In this document: one piece after another, positions 14,944 to 22,155 of the stretch | Numbering within the stretch: the stretch's first letter is position 1 | How the letters are laid out: each line of letters begins with the position of its first letter | From: an uncultured Oscillospiraceae bacterium | GTDB taxonomy: Bacteria; Bacillota; Clostridia; Oscillospirales; Oscillospiraceae | DNA: 27,802 nt | Assembly (NCBI GenBank): GCA_934546685.1 | Contig: CAKTEB010000024.1 | Span: forward strand, 1-27,802 | Direction: 5' to 3' | The notes under the pieces: model-generated | Seen by the model: only the letters and a program-made list of their open reading frames with translations | The model's database searches: none | Told to the model about the DNA's origin: nothing | Made by a program: the position numbers and the translations under genes

Positions 14944-16431
14944 TCATCCCTCTCTGGGGATCAAGAGCATCCCCTGGAGCTCCGCGTCCGGCTCCAGGCC
15001 GTTGGCCGCCAGGATCGCCGCCTGTGTGGTTCTCCCGGCCTTGGCCGCGTCCCAGAGGCTCTCACCGGGACGGATCCGCCGGATCACGATGCCCGGCCCC
15101 GTATTCTCCTGCTGCTCCTGGGACAGCTGGGCACCCACCACCTCCCGATAGGTCTCTGTGAGGTAGGAATCCACCTCCAGGGTGCCGGTGATCTTAGCCT
15201 CCGGCCCCGCCATGCCAGGCACAGCTGCGGCGCTGAGCTCCTGGACGCTGACGGTCATCCGGCAGCGGTCCGCCGCCCGGGAGGAGGCCTCCAGCTTGGT
15301 TCGTATTTTCTCACCATGGAGCCGCCCCTCCGGATCCTCCCATAGGATCTGGGTGGTCACAGGCAGCTGGAAGGACACCAGCTCGCCGTTTCGCTCGAAG
15401 CTGCCCTGCCCGCCCCGGCACTCCGCATAGATCACACGCTGAACATCCCCCTGGGCGCTGCCCTGACCCGCGGCGGAGAAATACTGCCGGTCCAGCAGGG
15501 ATTCATAGCTCCGCTGCTGAAATTCCGGCTCTGCCTGACCCTTGAGACTGTATAGATCCGCTACATATTGGCTCTCCTGGTGGGCCCAGACCTGGGCGCA
15601 GGTCAGCAGCTGGAGCGTTACATGGATCTCTCCGCCGCCCCCCTCTGCCTCCGCACCGGTGAGGCAGGTTGTGAGGCGCAGCTCATCGGTTTCCTGGCAG
15701 TCCCCCAGATCCGCATACTGGGAGAAGGGCAGCACGGCGGATCCGCCCTGGCACTTCCCTTCCGGGTCAAAGTAGGCGAATTGCAGCTCCGCCTCCCCCT
15801 TCCAGACCGCCCGGGTGCCGGTAAGGCGCATATCCGTATGCTTCAGCCGCACCTGACAACAGGCGAGCTTTCCAATCTTCCCCTCCGGGGTGAAGCCCAC
15901 GGAATCCTCCAGGGTATACTGCTTCTCGCCCCGGAGCCGAAGGCATCGGGTGGCGGATTCCTTTTTCAGCATGCAGATATCCTTCTGGACGCTGTCGGTG
16001 ATATGGCTCTCCTGCTCCTGGCTCCATACGGTAATCTCCGCCGTGAGGGTGGCCCGAAGCAGCACCTTTCTGGGGTTCACCATATGCCCGTCCACCCGGC
16101 CCAGGGTCAGGGAGACCTCCGTCTCCATCCCCGGCTCCAGCCGGTCATCCTCCAGCCGCATCGCAAAGGGCAGATAGGCCTCCACTACCTCCGGCGTGCC
16201 CCCATCCTGGGGCTGCACCAGGGCCGTGGCGCTGACCCCCGCCGAGATATTCAGTCTGCCTTCGATGAGCTCCCGTCCCCGCAGAAATGGCAGGCCGCTG
16301 ACAAGCAGGATGTCCTCCAGATCCGCGCAGGTCTCCGGGATCACCGCCTCCGCCGTTTCCTCCGCTGTCCTGGTCTCCCGGAGCACCGTTTTCAGGCTTA
16401 CGGACTGCTCCGTCACAAATTCCAGTTTCAT
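14944..16431 (-). CDS. sipL: SpoIVA-interacting spore protein SipL (DUF3794 and LysM)
   Basis: A 495-residue protein with N-terminal and central DUF3794-type sequence and one C-terminal LysM domain at about 449-493 (IRRIRPGESLWDAAKAG, then ILAANGL and GMLLIP). This layout is that of SipL, the clostridial counterpart of SpoVID. In C. difficile its LysM domain binds SpoIVA and attaches the coat to the forespore (established there). The direct neighbour here is spoIVA, 68 bases on. GGGAGGGAG precedes ATG 16431. A sigma-E-like promoter lies about 45-80 bases upstream, consistent with mother-cell expression. No signal peptide is seen, as expected for a cytoplasmic coat protein. Confidence 0.9.
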   Translation of the reverse strand: MKLEFVTEQSVSLKTVLRETRTAEETAEAVIPETCADLEDILLVSGLPFLRGRELIEGRLNISAGVSATALVQPQDGGTPEVVEAYLPFAMRLEDDRLEPGMETEVSLTLGRVDGHMVNPRKVLLRATLTAEITVWSQEQESHITDSVQKDICMLKKESATRCLRLRGEKQYTLEDSVGFTPEGKIGKLACCQVRLKHTDMRLTGTRAVWKGEAELQFAYFDPEGKCQGGSAVLPFSQYADLGDCQETDELRLTTCLTGAEAEGGGGEIHVTLQLLTCAQVWAHQESQYVADLYSLKGQAEPEFQQRSYESLLDRQYFSAAGQGSAQGDVQRVIYAECRGGQGSFERNGELVSFQLPVTTQILWEDPEGRLHGEKIRTKLEASSRAADRCRMTVSVQELSAAAVPGMAGPEAKITGTLEVDSYLTETYREVVGAQLSQEQQENTGPGIVIRRIRPGESLWDAAKAGRTTQAAILAANGLEPDAELQGMLLIPREG

Positions 16432-16478
16432 GGCATGTACTCCCTCCCCGAAGCCTCAGGCTCCGCTTATTCAGAAGC

Positions 16479-16508
16479 AGTATATTCGCCGAAAGCCTCG
16501 GATATGAC
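16479..16508 (-). promoter_or_regulatory. Candidate sigma-E sporulation promoter for sipL-spoIVA
   Basis: On the - strand GTCATATC (16501-16508) is followed after 14 bases by AATATACT (16479-16486). Compared with the B. subtilis sigma-E pattern (KMATATT, 14-15 bases, CATACAnT) the -35 part matches at 6 of 7 positions and the -10 part at 6 of 8. Sigma-K promoters share the -10 style but need no such -35. The regulon call agrees with the genes downstream. Confidence 0.6.
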
Positions 16509-16511
16509 CGG

Positions 16512-16655
16512 TCATTTCATCACCAGGAGTCCAACGATCACCGCCGCCGCGCCCAAAATCAGCGGGCACAGGCCGCTTTGCAGCAGCACCGCCAGAATCA
16601 TCCCCATGCCAAAAGTCACCAGTGCCAGCCCCGCGGCCTCTTTCTTTCTCATCAT
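16512..16655 (-). CDS. Small two-helix membrane protein (47 residues)
   Basis: This short reading frame runs from ATG ATG AGA AAG AAA to TGA. After a basic MMRKKE start there are two hydrophobic stretches, about residues 7-25 (GLALVTFGMGMILAVLL core) and 31-46 (LILGAAAVIVGLLVMK), joined by a tight QSGLCP turn. I do not recognise a family. It lies between thiN and sipL, on the same strand. Its likely ribosome binding site (AGGGGG) is part of the right arm of the thiN terminator hairpin, and ATG comes only two bases after the T-run. The place corresponds to where spoVM follows thiN in B. subtilis, but the sequence is not like SpoVM (26 residues, one amphipathic helix). Confidence 0.6.
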   Translation of the reverse strand: MMRKKEAAGLALVTFGMGMILAVLLQSGLCPLILGAAAVIVGLLVMK

Positions 16656-16657
16656 AC

Positions 16658-16691
16658 AAAAACGCCCCCTGCACAGTCTATGCAGGAGGCG
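16658..16691 (-). terminator. Rho-independent terminator after thiN
   Basis: On the - strand an 11-bp stem CGCCTCCTGCA / TGCAGGGGGCG (one G-U pair) with a seven-base loop is followed by TTTTTGT. It would end the long housekeeping transcript about 18 bases past the thiN stop. Confidence 0.85.
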
Positions 16692-16708
16692 CCGGAGATT
16701 ATGAAATT

Positions 16709-17347
16709 CTAATGGGTGGGATTGATGGAGCGGATCAGATAGCAGCAGCCCTCCGCAAAGGAAACTTCAACGGGATCCCGCACCCACTCATTGCTGACCG
16801 TCAGGCTGTCACCCCGGTAGGTATCCCGGCCCCGGAGCGGATATTTAGCCCCGGAGATCACGATGCTTCCGAGCTTCCGATCCACAGGAAGCAGAGAAAA
16901 ATAGAAGTATCGCCCCTTTTCCACGGCATAGCTGCCAGGGCTCAGGAATTCGATGGAATTCCAGGAATCCATAATCCAAGCCCGCACCCCATGGTCATGG
17001 GCCGTTTCCAGCAGCTGGAGAGCGGAGAGATGGTGATCCTGCCGTCCGCCGGTGCAGCCGGTGAAGATGATTTCTTTGGCTCCCAGGGACAATGCATGCT
17101 CATAGGCCGCCTGGAGATCCGTCCAGTCCTTCTCCGCAGGCAGGGCGATACACTCGATGCCCTCCACCGTATGACCTCCGGAATCGCTGTCACCTACATA
17201 GACGTCCGGCTTGAAGCCCGCCGCCCGGGCGCAGCTGAGGCCCCCGTCCGCAGCGATGACCAGATCCGGCCAGCCATGAAACGGCTCAAGAAAGGCCCAG
17301 TTCTCACAGGTGATGGAGCCGAATATCAGGACTTTTTGTGCTCCCAT
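16709..17347 (-). CDS. thiN: Thiamine pyrophosphokinase
   Basis: Transfers pyrophosphate from ATP to thiamine, giving the cofactor thiamine diphosphate. The 212-residue product has the family motifs VIAADGGLSCAR (about 30-41), PDVYVGDSDS (47-56, the aspartate-rich Mg site), the region KDWTDLQAAYEHAL (as in the usual KDxTD), and GCTGGRQDHHLSAL. The C-terminal beta domain ends near YLIRSINPTH. It overlaps the rsgA 3' end by 22 bases, and its ribosome binding site AAAGGAG is inside rsgA. It is the last gene of the long operon before the terminator. In B. subtilis rpe lies between rsgA and thiN; it is absent here. Confidence 0.95.
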   Translation of the reverse strand: MGAQKVLIFGSITCENWAFLEPFHGWPDLVIAADGGLSCARAAGFKPDVYVGDSDSGGHTVEGIECIALPAEKDWTDLQAAYEHALSLGAKEIIFTGCTGGRQDHHLSALQLLETAHDHGVRAWIMDSWNSIEFLSPGSYAVEKGRYFYFSLLPVDRKLGSIVISGAKYPLRGRDTYRGDSLTVSNEWVRDPVEVSFAEGCCYLIRSINPTH

Positions 17348-18219
17348 TCCTTGTACTCCTTTATCTTCTCATAGAGCCGCACATAGCTATCGTGGCGGCT
17401 CTCGCCGATCTTCCCCTCCGCCAGTGCCTCCAGCACCGCGCAGCCCTGCTCCTTCACATGGCGGCAGTCGTCAAAGCGGCACCTGCCCAGATAGGGCCGA
17501 AATTCCGGGAAGGCCCGGGCCAGGCTGTCCGCGGTGCCAAGATCCATCATGTCCGTGTCAAAGGAGGAAAAGCCGGGGGTATCCATGATCTTCGTACCGT
17601 CCGGCAGGGTAAACAGCTCCACATGCCGGGTGGTATGGCGGCCACGGCCCAGCTTGTCGCTGACCTCACCGGTCTCCATATTGGCCTCCGGGAACAGGCA
17701 GTTGAGCATGGTAGACTTGCCCACACCGGAGTTCCCGGTGAAGGCCGCCAGCTTGCCCCGGAGCCGCCGCCGCACCTCCTCGACGCCCAGGCCGGTCTCG
17801 GCGCTGGTGCGCACCACAGGGATCCCCGCCTGGCTGTAGATCTCAAAGAGCCTGTCAGCAGGGTCAAGGTCGCATTTCGTCAGAAGCACCAGGGTATCCA
17901 CCTGCTGGGCCGCGGCGATGGCCGTCACCCGGTCGATGAGGAAGGGCTCCGTTACCGGGTTTACCTGGCAGCCCATCATCACCAGGATATCCACATTGGC
18001 CACTGCCGGCCGCACAAAGCTGTTTTTCCGGGGCAGGATCTCCTGGAGATAGCCGCTGTCGCCGCTGGGCTGAAACAGCGCCTGATCCCCCACCAGCGGA
18101 GTGATCCCCATTTTCCGGAGCTTGCCCCGGGCCCGGCAGCGGACGATCCCGCTGCCGGTATCCACATCATAAAAGCCGCTGAGGGCGCGGATGATGGTCC
18201 CGCTCATTACTTCGTTCAA
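17326..18219 (-). CDS. rsgA: Ribosome small subunit-dependent GTPase A
   Basis: A late 30S subunit assembly GTPase with circularly permuted GTP motifs. The 297 residues hold an N-terminal OB fold (1-70), G4 as TKCD (114-117), G1 as GNSGVGKS (162-169), switch region GRGRHTTRH, G3 as DTPG (213-216), and a C-terminal zinc site from Cys247, Cys252, His254 and Cys260. The start is TTG 18219, because GAGGGG lies six bases upstream; an in-frame ATG at 18207 is the alternative, but it has only a weak GAAG before it. It follows the PASTA kinase with a ten-base gap. Its B. subtilis counterpart is a substrate of that kinase (family knowledge), in keeping with the linkage. Confidence 0.96.
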   Translation of the reverse strand: MNEVMSGTIIRALSGFYDVDTGSGIVRCRARGKLRKMGITPLVGDQALFQPSGDSGYLQEILPRKNSFVRPAVANVDILVMMGCQVNPVTEPFLIDRVTAIAAAQQVDTLVLLTKCDLDPADRLFEIYSQAGIPVVRTSAETGLGVEEVRRRLRGKLAAFTGNSGVGKSTMLNCLFPEANMETGEVSDKLGRGRHTTRHVELFTLPDGTKIMDTPGFSSFDTDMMDLGTADSLARAFPEFRPYLGRCRFDDCRHVKEQGCAVLEALAEGKIGESRHDSYVRLYEKIKEYKEWEHKKS

Positions 18220-18229
18220 ATGCTTCCCC

Positions 18230-20314
18230 TCATTCTGTGGGCGTTCCCGGCTGCTCCTCGGTGACAGCGGGAGATTCCTCCGGCTGCTCCGGGGTAGGCG
18301 TGGGAGTAGGTGTGGGGGTAGGCGTTGGGGTGGGGGTGGGCGTGGGGGTAGGCGTCGGCGTCGGGGTGGGCGTGGGCTCCTCAGAGGGAGACGGGGACGG
18401 AGAAGGCTCTTCCCGGCCCAGGGACACCTTGATGCTCACCACGGTGCCCTCCGGCACCTCATTTCCGCTCTTGATGCTCTGATAGAACACCAGTCCCGCA
18501 TCCGCGTCATTCTCCACATAGGAAACCGACGCCTCCAAATTCTTGGATTTCAGCATGCTGATGGCGTCCTGCTCCTCCAAATCCATCACATCGGGCACGG
18601 TGGTCACTGCGGTTTCCACGCCGCTGGACACAGTAATGGTCACCGAATCTCCGGCCTTTAAGGTCGCGCCGCTGGCGGGATCCGTGGAGATGACTCTGCC
18701 CTCCTCCACATCGCTGGACTCCTGATAGCTGTAGGCAATGCTGATAGACAGCTCAGAGATCAGATCCGCCATGGTATTCTGAACATCCTGTGCGGTCATG
18801 CCCACCACATTGGGCATCACTTCGGTCTTGGCGCCCTTAGACACCGTCAGCTTAATGGTGGTGCCGGACTTGACCTTCTGGCCCTTTTCCACGCTCTGGT
18901 CGCAGATCAGGCCCTCGTCATAGTCGGAGGAATAGACGCTGTCCCCCTCCTCCAGGTTAAAGTCGCTGTATACCTCGTTGCCTAGGACATTCTCGATCTT
19001 CTGCCCCAGGAAGCTGGGGACTGTGACCATGCCGTTGTCCGCGGGAGACAGGAAAAACTTCCACATGACGATACCGGCGATGACCACCAGGGCCAGCAGC
19101 ACCGACACAATGATAATAGCCGTCTTGCCGCCCTTGCCCTCGGAATCGTCCTCCTCGTCGTCATAGTATTCCCCATCAGAATAATTCTCCTGGCGGCGGG
19201 CACGCTTTTCCTGATTGGCCCGCTGGACGGATTTCTCCGCCATGGTTCTGGCCTTCTGCTTGGCCGCCTGCTGGGGATCCGCAGGACGCTGGGTTCGCTG
19301 AGGCTGCCCCGCAGGACGCTGGGGCTGGGCCGCCGGGCGCTGAACTGGGGGCTTCTGGGCCTGGACATTCTGGCTCCCTGCTGCCGCCGCACCCACCGCC
19401 GCGCCTGCCGCAGCGCCGCTGACCACCTGCCGGGTGTCCACATAGGCCGTGGTGCCGCCGGGGCCGGCGTTGAACCGAAAGACCACCTGGGGATTTTTCC
19501 GCAGGGCCTCCAGGTCCTCGATCATGGCCGTGGCAGAGGCATAGCGGGCAGAAAGATCCGAGCACATGGCGTGCAGGGTGATCTGCTGGAGCCCCAGAGG
19601 AATGTTGGGATTCAGCTGCCGGGGCGGAATGGGCGTGGCGTTGATATGCTGAATGGCGATGGCCACCGGGGACTCGCCGTCATAGGGCGGCTTGCCCGTG
19701 AGCATCTCATACATCACAACGCCCAGGGAGTAGAGGTCAGATCTTGCGTCCACCTGTGCTCCCTTCGCCTGTTCCGGAGAAATATAGTGCACTGAGCCCA
19801 GGGCCTCCCGGGTCAGGGTGTTCTGGGCGGAGTTCAGCCGTGCAATGCCGAAATCGGCCACCTTGACGCTGCCGTCCTTTAGGATCATGATGTTGTGGGG
19901 CTTGATGTCCCGGTGGATGATGCCCCGGCTGTGGGCATGCTCCAGTGCCTTGGCGATCTGAGTCGCAAAGTGCAGCGCCTCCCGCCAGGAAAGGGCCCCG
20001 CGCTGCTGCATGTACTGCTTGAGGGTCAGACCGTCGATGAGCTCCATGACGATATAATCGATGTCGTTGGAGTGGTTCACGTCGTAGACCGCCACGATAT
20101 TCGGGTGAGAGAGCATGGCGACCGCCTGGGACTCCGCATAGAACCGGCGGCGGAAATCCTCGTCCCGGCTCAGCTCCTCCTTGAGGATCTTCACCGCCAC
20201 ATAGCGGTTGAGCCGGTGGCATCTGGCCCGATAGACCACGGCCATGCCGCCCCGGCCGATCTCCTCTAAAATCTCATAACGGCCGTCCAGCAGCCGTCCA
20301 ATATATTTATCCAT
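18230..20314 (-). CDS. prkC: PASTA-domain Ser/Thr protein kinase (PrkC/Stk1 family)
   Basis: A membrane kinase that senses muropeptides or lipid II outside and phosphorylates Thr/Ser inside. Its 694 residues comprise a kinase domain at about 13-275 with G-loop GRGGMAVV, Lys42 in VAVKIL, Glu61, HRDIKPHN (134-141), DFG (154-156) and the SPEQ activation end. Then come a long Ala/Gln/Pro- and acid-rich juxtamembrane region (283-396), one membrane helix (about 398-420), and three PASTA repeats (about 429-494, 497-564, 571-632). The tail is unusual: fourteen Pro-Thr pairs (647-675) and a Glu-rich end. GGGAG precedes ATG 20314. It follows its cognate phosphatase gene and precedes rsgA. Confidence 0.96.
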   Translation of the reverse strand: MDKYIGRLLDGRYEILEEIGRGGMAVVYRARCHRLNRYVAVKILKEELSRDEDFRRRFYAESQAVAMLSHPNIVAVYDVNHSNDIDYIVMELIDGLTLKQYMQQRGALSWREALHFATQIAKALEHAHSRGIIHRDIKPHNIMILKDGSVKVADFGIARLNSAQNTLTREALGSVHYISPEQAKGAQVDARSDLYSLGVVMYEMLTGKPPYDGESPVAIAIQHINATPIPPRQLNPNIPLGLQQITLHAMCSDLSARYASATAMIEDLEALRKNPQVVFRFNAGPGGTTAYVDTRQVVSGAAAGAAVGAAAAGSQNVQAQKPPVQRPAAQPQRPAGQPQRTQRPADPQQAAKQKARTMAEKSVQRANQEKRARRQENYSDGEYYDDEEDDSEGKGGKTAIIIVSVLLALVVIAGIVMWKFFLSPADNGMVTVPSFLGQKIENVLGNEVYSDFNLEEGDSVYSSDYDEGLICDQSVEKGQKVKSGTTIKLTVSKGAKTEVMPNVVGMTAQDVQNTMADLISELSISIAYSYQESSDVEEGRVISTDPASGATLKAGDSVTITVSSGVETAVTTVPDVMDLEEQDAISMLKSKNLEASVSYVENDADAGLVFYQSIKSGNEVPEGTVVSIKVSLGREEPSPSPSPSEEPTPTPTPTPTPTPTPTPTPTPTPTPTPTPEQPEESPAVTEEQPGTPTE
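18290..18376 (-). repeat. Hexanucleotide repeat encoding a Pro-Thr tail
   Basis: About fourteen consecutive imperfect 6-base units (CCNACN on the coding strand) encode Pro-Thr pairs at the C-terminus of the PASTA kinase. Third-base variation among the units suggests the peptide is maintained rather than being a fresh slippage product. Confidence 0.9.
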
Positions 20315-20368
20315 TTCATCGCTCCCTAGGCAATGTTATTGTTCTTTTTGAAGGGACTGCCGACGCAG

Positions 20369-21100
20369 TCAGTACTTGATAAGCACCACGGTCACATTGT
20401 CCGGAGCGCCTCTTGTTTTGGCAATGTCGATGAGTCTCTGGCAGCACTCTGTCCCGTCCTGGGTATGAGTGACCTCAAAGAGCATCTCCGGCCGGGACAC
20501 CATATTGGAGAGCCCGTCGGAGCATAGGAGCAGATATTCTCCCTGATCCAGTCCCAGATAGAAGCAGTCGCACTCCACCTGGGGCTCCGTGCCCACCGCA
20601 CGGGTAATGAGGTTTTTGTTGGGATGGGTGCGGGCCTCCTCCTCGCTGATCTGGCCCCGAGCCACCATCAGGCCCACCACAGAGTGGTCCTCGGTGACCT
20701 GGGAGACCTCGCCCTCGGAGAGATAATAGCACCGGCTGTCTCCCACATTGATGATGTACGCGGCGCTGCCCTGGAGGAATACCGCCACCAGGGTGGTGCC
20801 CATGCCCTTAAAGTCCGGGCTCAGAAGGCTCTGCTCATAGACCGCCTTGTTGGCGCTCTTTACCGCGTCTACCAGCATTTTGACGATCTCCTGCTGCTCC
20901 ATATCCGCCGCGGCGCTCTGGCGTATATCCTCCAAGAACACCTCGGAGGCCAGCCGGGAGGCCACGTCGCCGGATTTGGCTCCGCCCATTCCGTCGCATA
21001 CCACAGCCAGGAACTGGTCCTCGCCCAGCTCCAGCCAGCGGAAGGTATCCTGATTTTGTTTCCGAACCATGCCCTGGTCCGTCGCGCCCCAAATTTCCAT
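20369..21100 (-). CDS. prpC: PP2C-family Ser/Thr protein phosphatase (PrpC/Stp)
   Basis: Removes phosphate from targets of the adjacent PASTA kinase. The 243-residue single-domain PP2C protein has the order of metal-binding motifs expected: ATDQGMVRKQNQD (6-18), VVCDGMGGAKSGDVAS (34-48, Asp36 metal ligand), INVGDSRCYYL, TEDHSVV, LLCSDGLSNMV and GAPDNVTVVLI. It has no membrane segment. The start overlaps the rlmN stop as TAATG, with GGAAGGTGAG ahead of it. A 54-base gap follows before prkC. The phosphatase-then-kinase order is standard in Firmicutes. Confidence 0.96.
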   Translation of the reverse strand: MEIWGATDQGMVRKQNQDTFRWLELGEDQFLAVVCDGMGGAKSGDVASRLASEVFLEDIRQSAAADMEQQEIVKMLVDAVKSANKAVYEQSLLSPDFKGMGTTLVAVFLQGSAAYIINVGDSRCYYLSEGEVSQVTEDHSVVGLMVARGQISEEEARTHPNKNLITRAVGTEPQVECDCFYLGLDQGEYLLLCSDGLSNMVSRPEMLFEVTHTQDGTECCQRLIDIAKTRGAPDNVTVVLIKY

Positions 21101-22155
21101 TAAGTCTCACCTTCCCGGTCACGCATTTCCAACTTTTGCTGTTTCCTCCGAAGCTGTCCGCAGGAGGCGTCGATATCGCCGCCCAGGCTCCTTCGCACGG
21201 TGGCGGTGATCCCGGCCTTTTCCACGGTCTGCTGGAAGCGCCGGATAGTCTCCCTGGTGGAGGGCTTCAGCGGGCTTTCCTCCACGTTGTTCAGCGGGAT
21301 CATATTCACATGGGCCCCCATGCCCGAGAGCTTCTGGCACAAAAGGGCCGCATGCCGGGGCGTATCGTTCACGTCCCGGATCATAGCGTATTCAAAGGAG
21401 ATCCGCCGCCCGGTGGCCTCATAGTACCTCCGGCAGGCGTCCAGCAGCGTATCGACGCCATACCGGCGGTTCACCGGCATAATCTTGCTGCGGGTCTCAT
21501 CGTCCGGCGCGTGCAGCGACACAGACAGAGTTAATTGTAAATGAAGAGAGGCCAGTTTGTCAATTCTTTCTGTAAGGCCGCAGGTAGAAAGTGAGATGTG
21601 CCGCATGGAGATATTCAGGCCCCCCGGGTCATTGACCAGCTCCAGGAACCGGAGCACCGCATCCAGATTGTCCAGGGGTTCGCCGATGCCCATGAGCACG
21701 ATATGGGAAATCTTCCTGCCGCTGTCCTTCTGGGTAAACAGCACCTGATCCAGGATCTCCCCTGCTGTAAGCCGCCGCACTAGGCCCCCCAGGGTGGAGG
21801 CGCAGAAGGCGCAGCTCATGGCGCAGCCCACCTCAGAGGAAACGCAGACGGTATTGCCGTATTTATACTGCATCAGCACCGTCTCCACGCAGTTGCCGTC
21901 AGCGAGCCGCCAGAGATATTTGATGGTGCCGTCCCGCTGGCTCACCTGTTTCCGTACCACCTGGGGCGGCGTCAGAGAAAAGTGCTCCTCCAGCTTGCCC
22001 CGGAGCTCCTTGGAGAGATTCGTCATCTCCTCAAAGGACTCCGCGCCCTTTTGCAGCCAGGAAAACACCTGACCAGCCCGGAACTTCTTTTCTCCCAACT
22101 CTCCTAGGGCCGTCTCCAGCTCCGGGAGGTTCATGGATTTGATGTCCTGTTTCAT
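21100..22155 (-). CDS. rlmN: 23S rRNA (adenine(2503)-C(2))-methyltransferase RlmN
   Basis: A radical-SAM enzyme that methylates C2 of A2503 in 23S rRNA and A37 in some tRNAs. The 351 residues hold the cluster motif CAMSCAFC (Cys111, 115, 118), the preceding VSSEVG, GIGEPLDN (SAM binding), and the C-terminal SCGQL whose Cys (about 332) forms the methyl-carrying intermediate. It is RlmN rather than Cfr by its housekeeping operon context and standard sequence. ATGA overlap with rsmB; GAGG lies eight bases before the start. The stop is shared with the phosphatase start. Confidence 0.97.
   Translation of the reverse strand: MKQDIKSMNLPELETALGELGEKKFRAGQVFSWLQKGAESFEEMTNLSKELRGKLEEHFSLTPPQVVRKQVSQRDGTIKYLWRLADGNCVETVLMQYKYGNTVCVSSEVGCAMSCAFCASTLGGLVRRLTAGEILDQVLFTQKDSGRKISHIVLMGIGEPLDNLDAVLRFLELVNDPGGLNISMRHISLSTCGLTERIDKLASLHLQLTLSVSLHAPDDETRSKIMPVNRRYGVDTLLDACRRYYEATGRRISFEYAMIRDVNDTPRHAALLCQKLSGMGAHVNMIPLNNVEESPLKPSTRETIRRFQQTVEKAGITATVRRSLGGDIDASCGQLRRKQQKLEMRDREGET

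Noticed and set aside
16431..16709. A spoVM gene between thiN and sipL
   Set aside because: I looked for the 26-residue SpoVM pattern (MKFYTIKLPKFLGG-like) on both strands and found none. The only frame here is the two-helix 47-residue protein, which differs in length and composition.
18290..18376. CRISPR-like or satellite repeat
   Set aside because: The 6-base periodicity is in frame and encodes Pro-Thr pairs within the kinase gene; there are no spacers.
21799..21825. RlmN as a Cfr-type antibiotic-resistance methyltransferase
   Set aside because: Radical-SAM motifs are shared by both, but the housekeeping operon position between rsmB and the PP2C gene and the normal RlmN sequence indicate the core enzyme.
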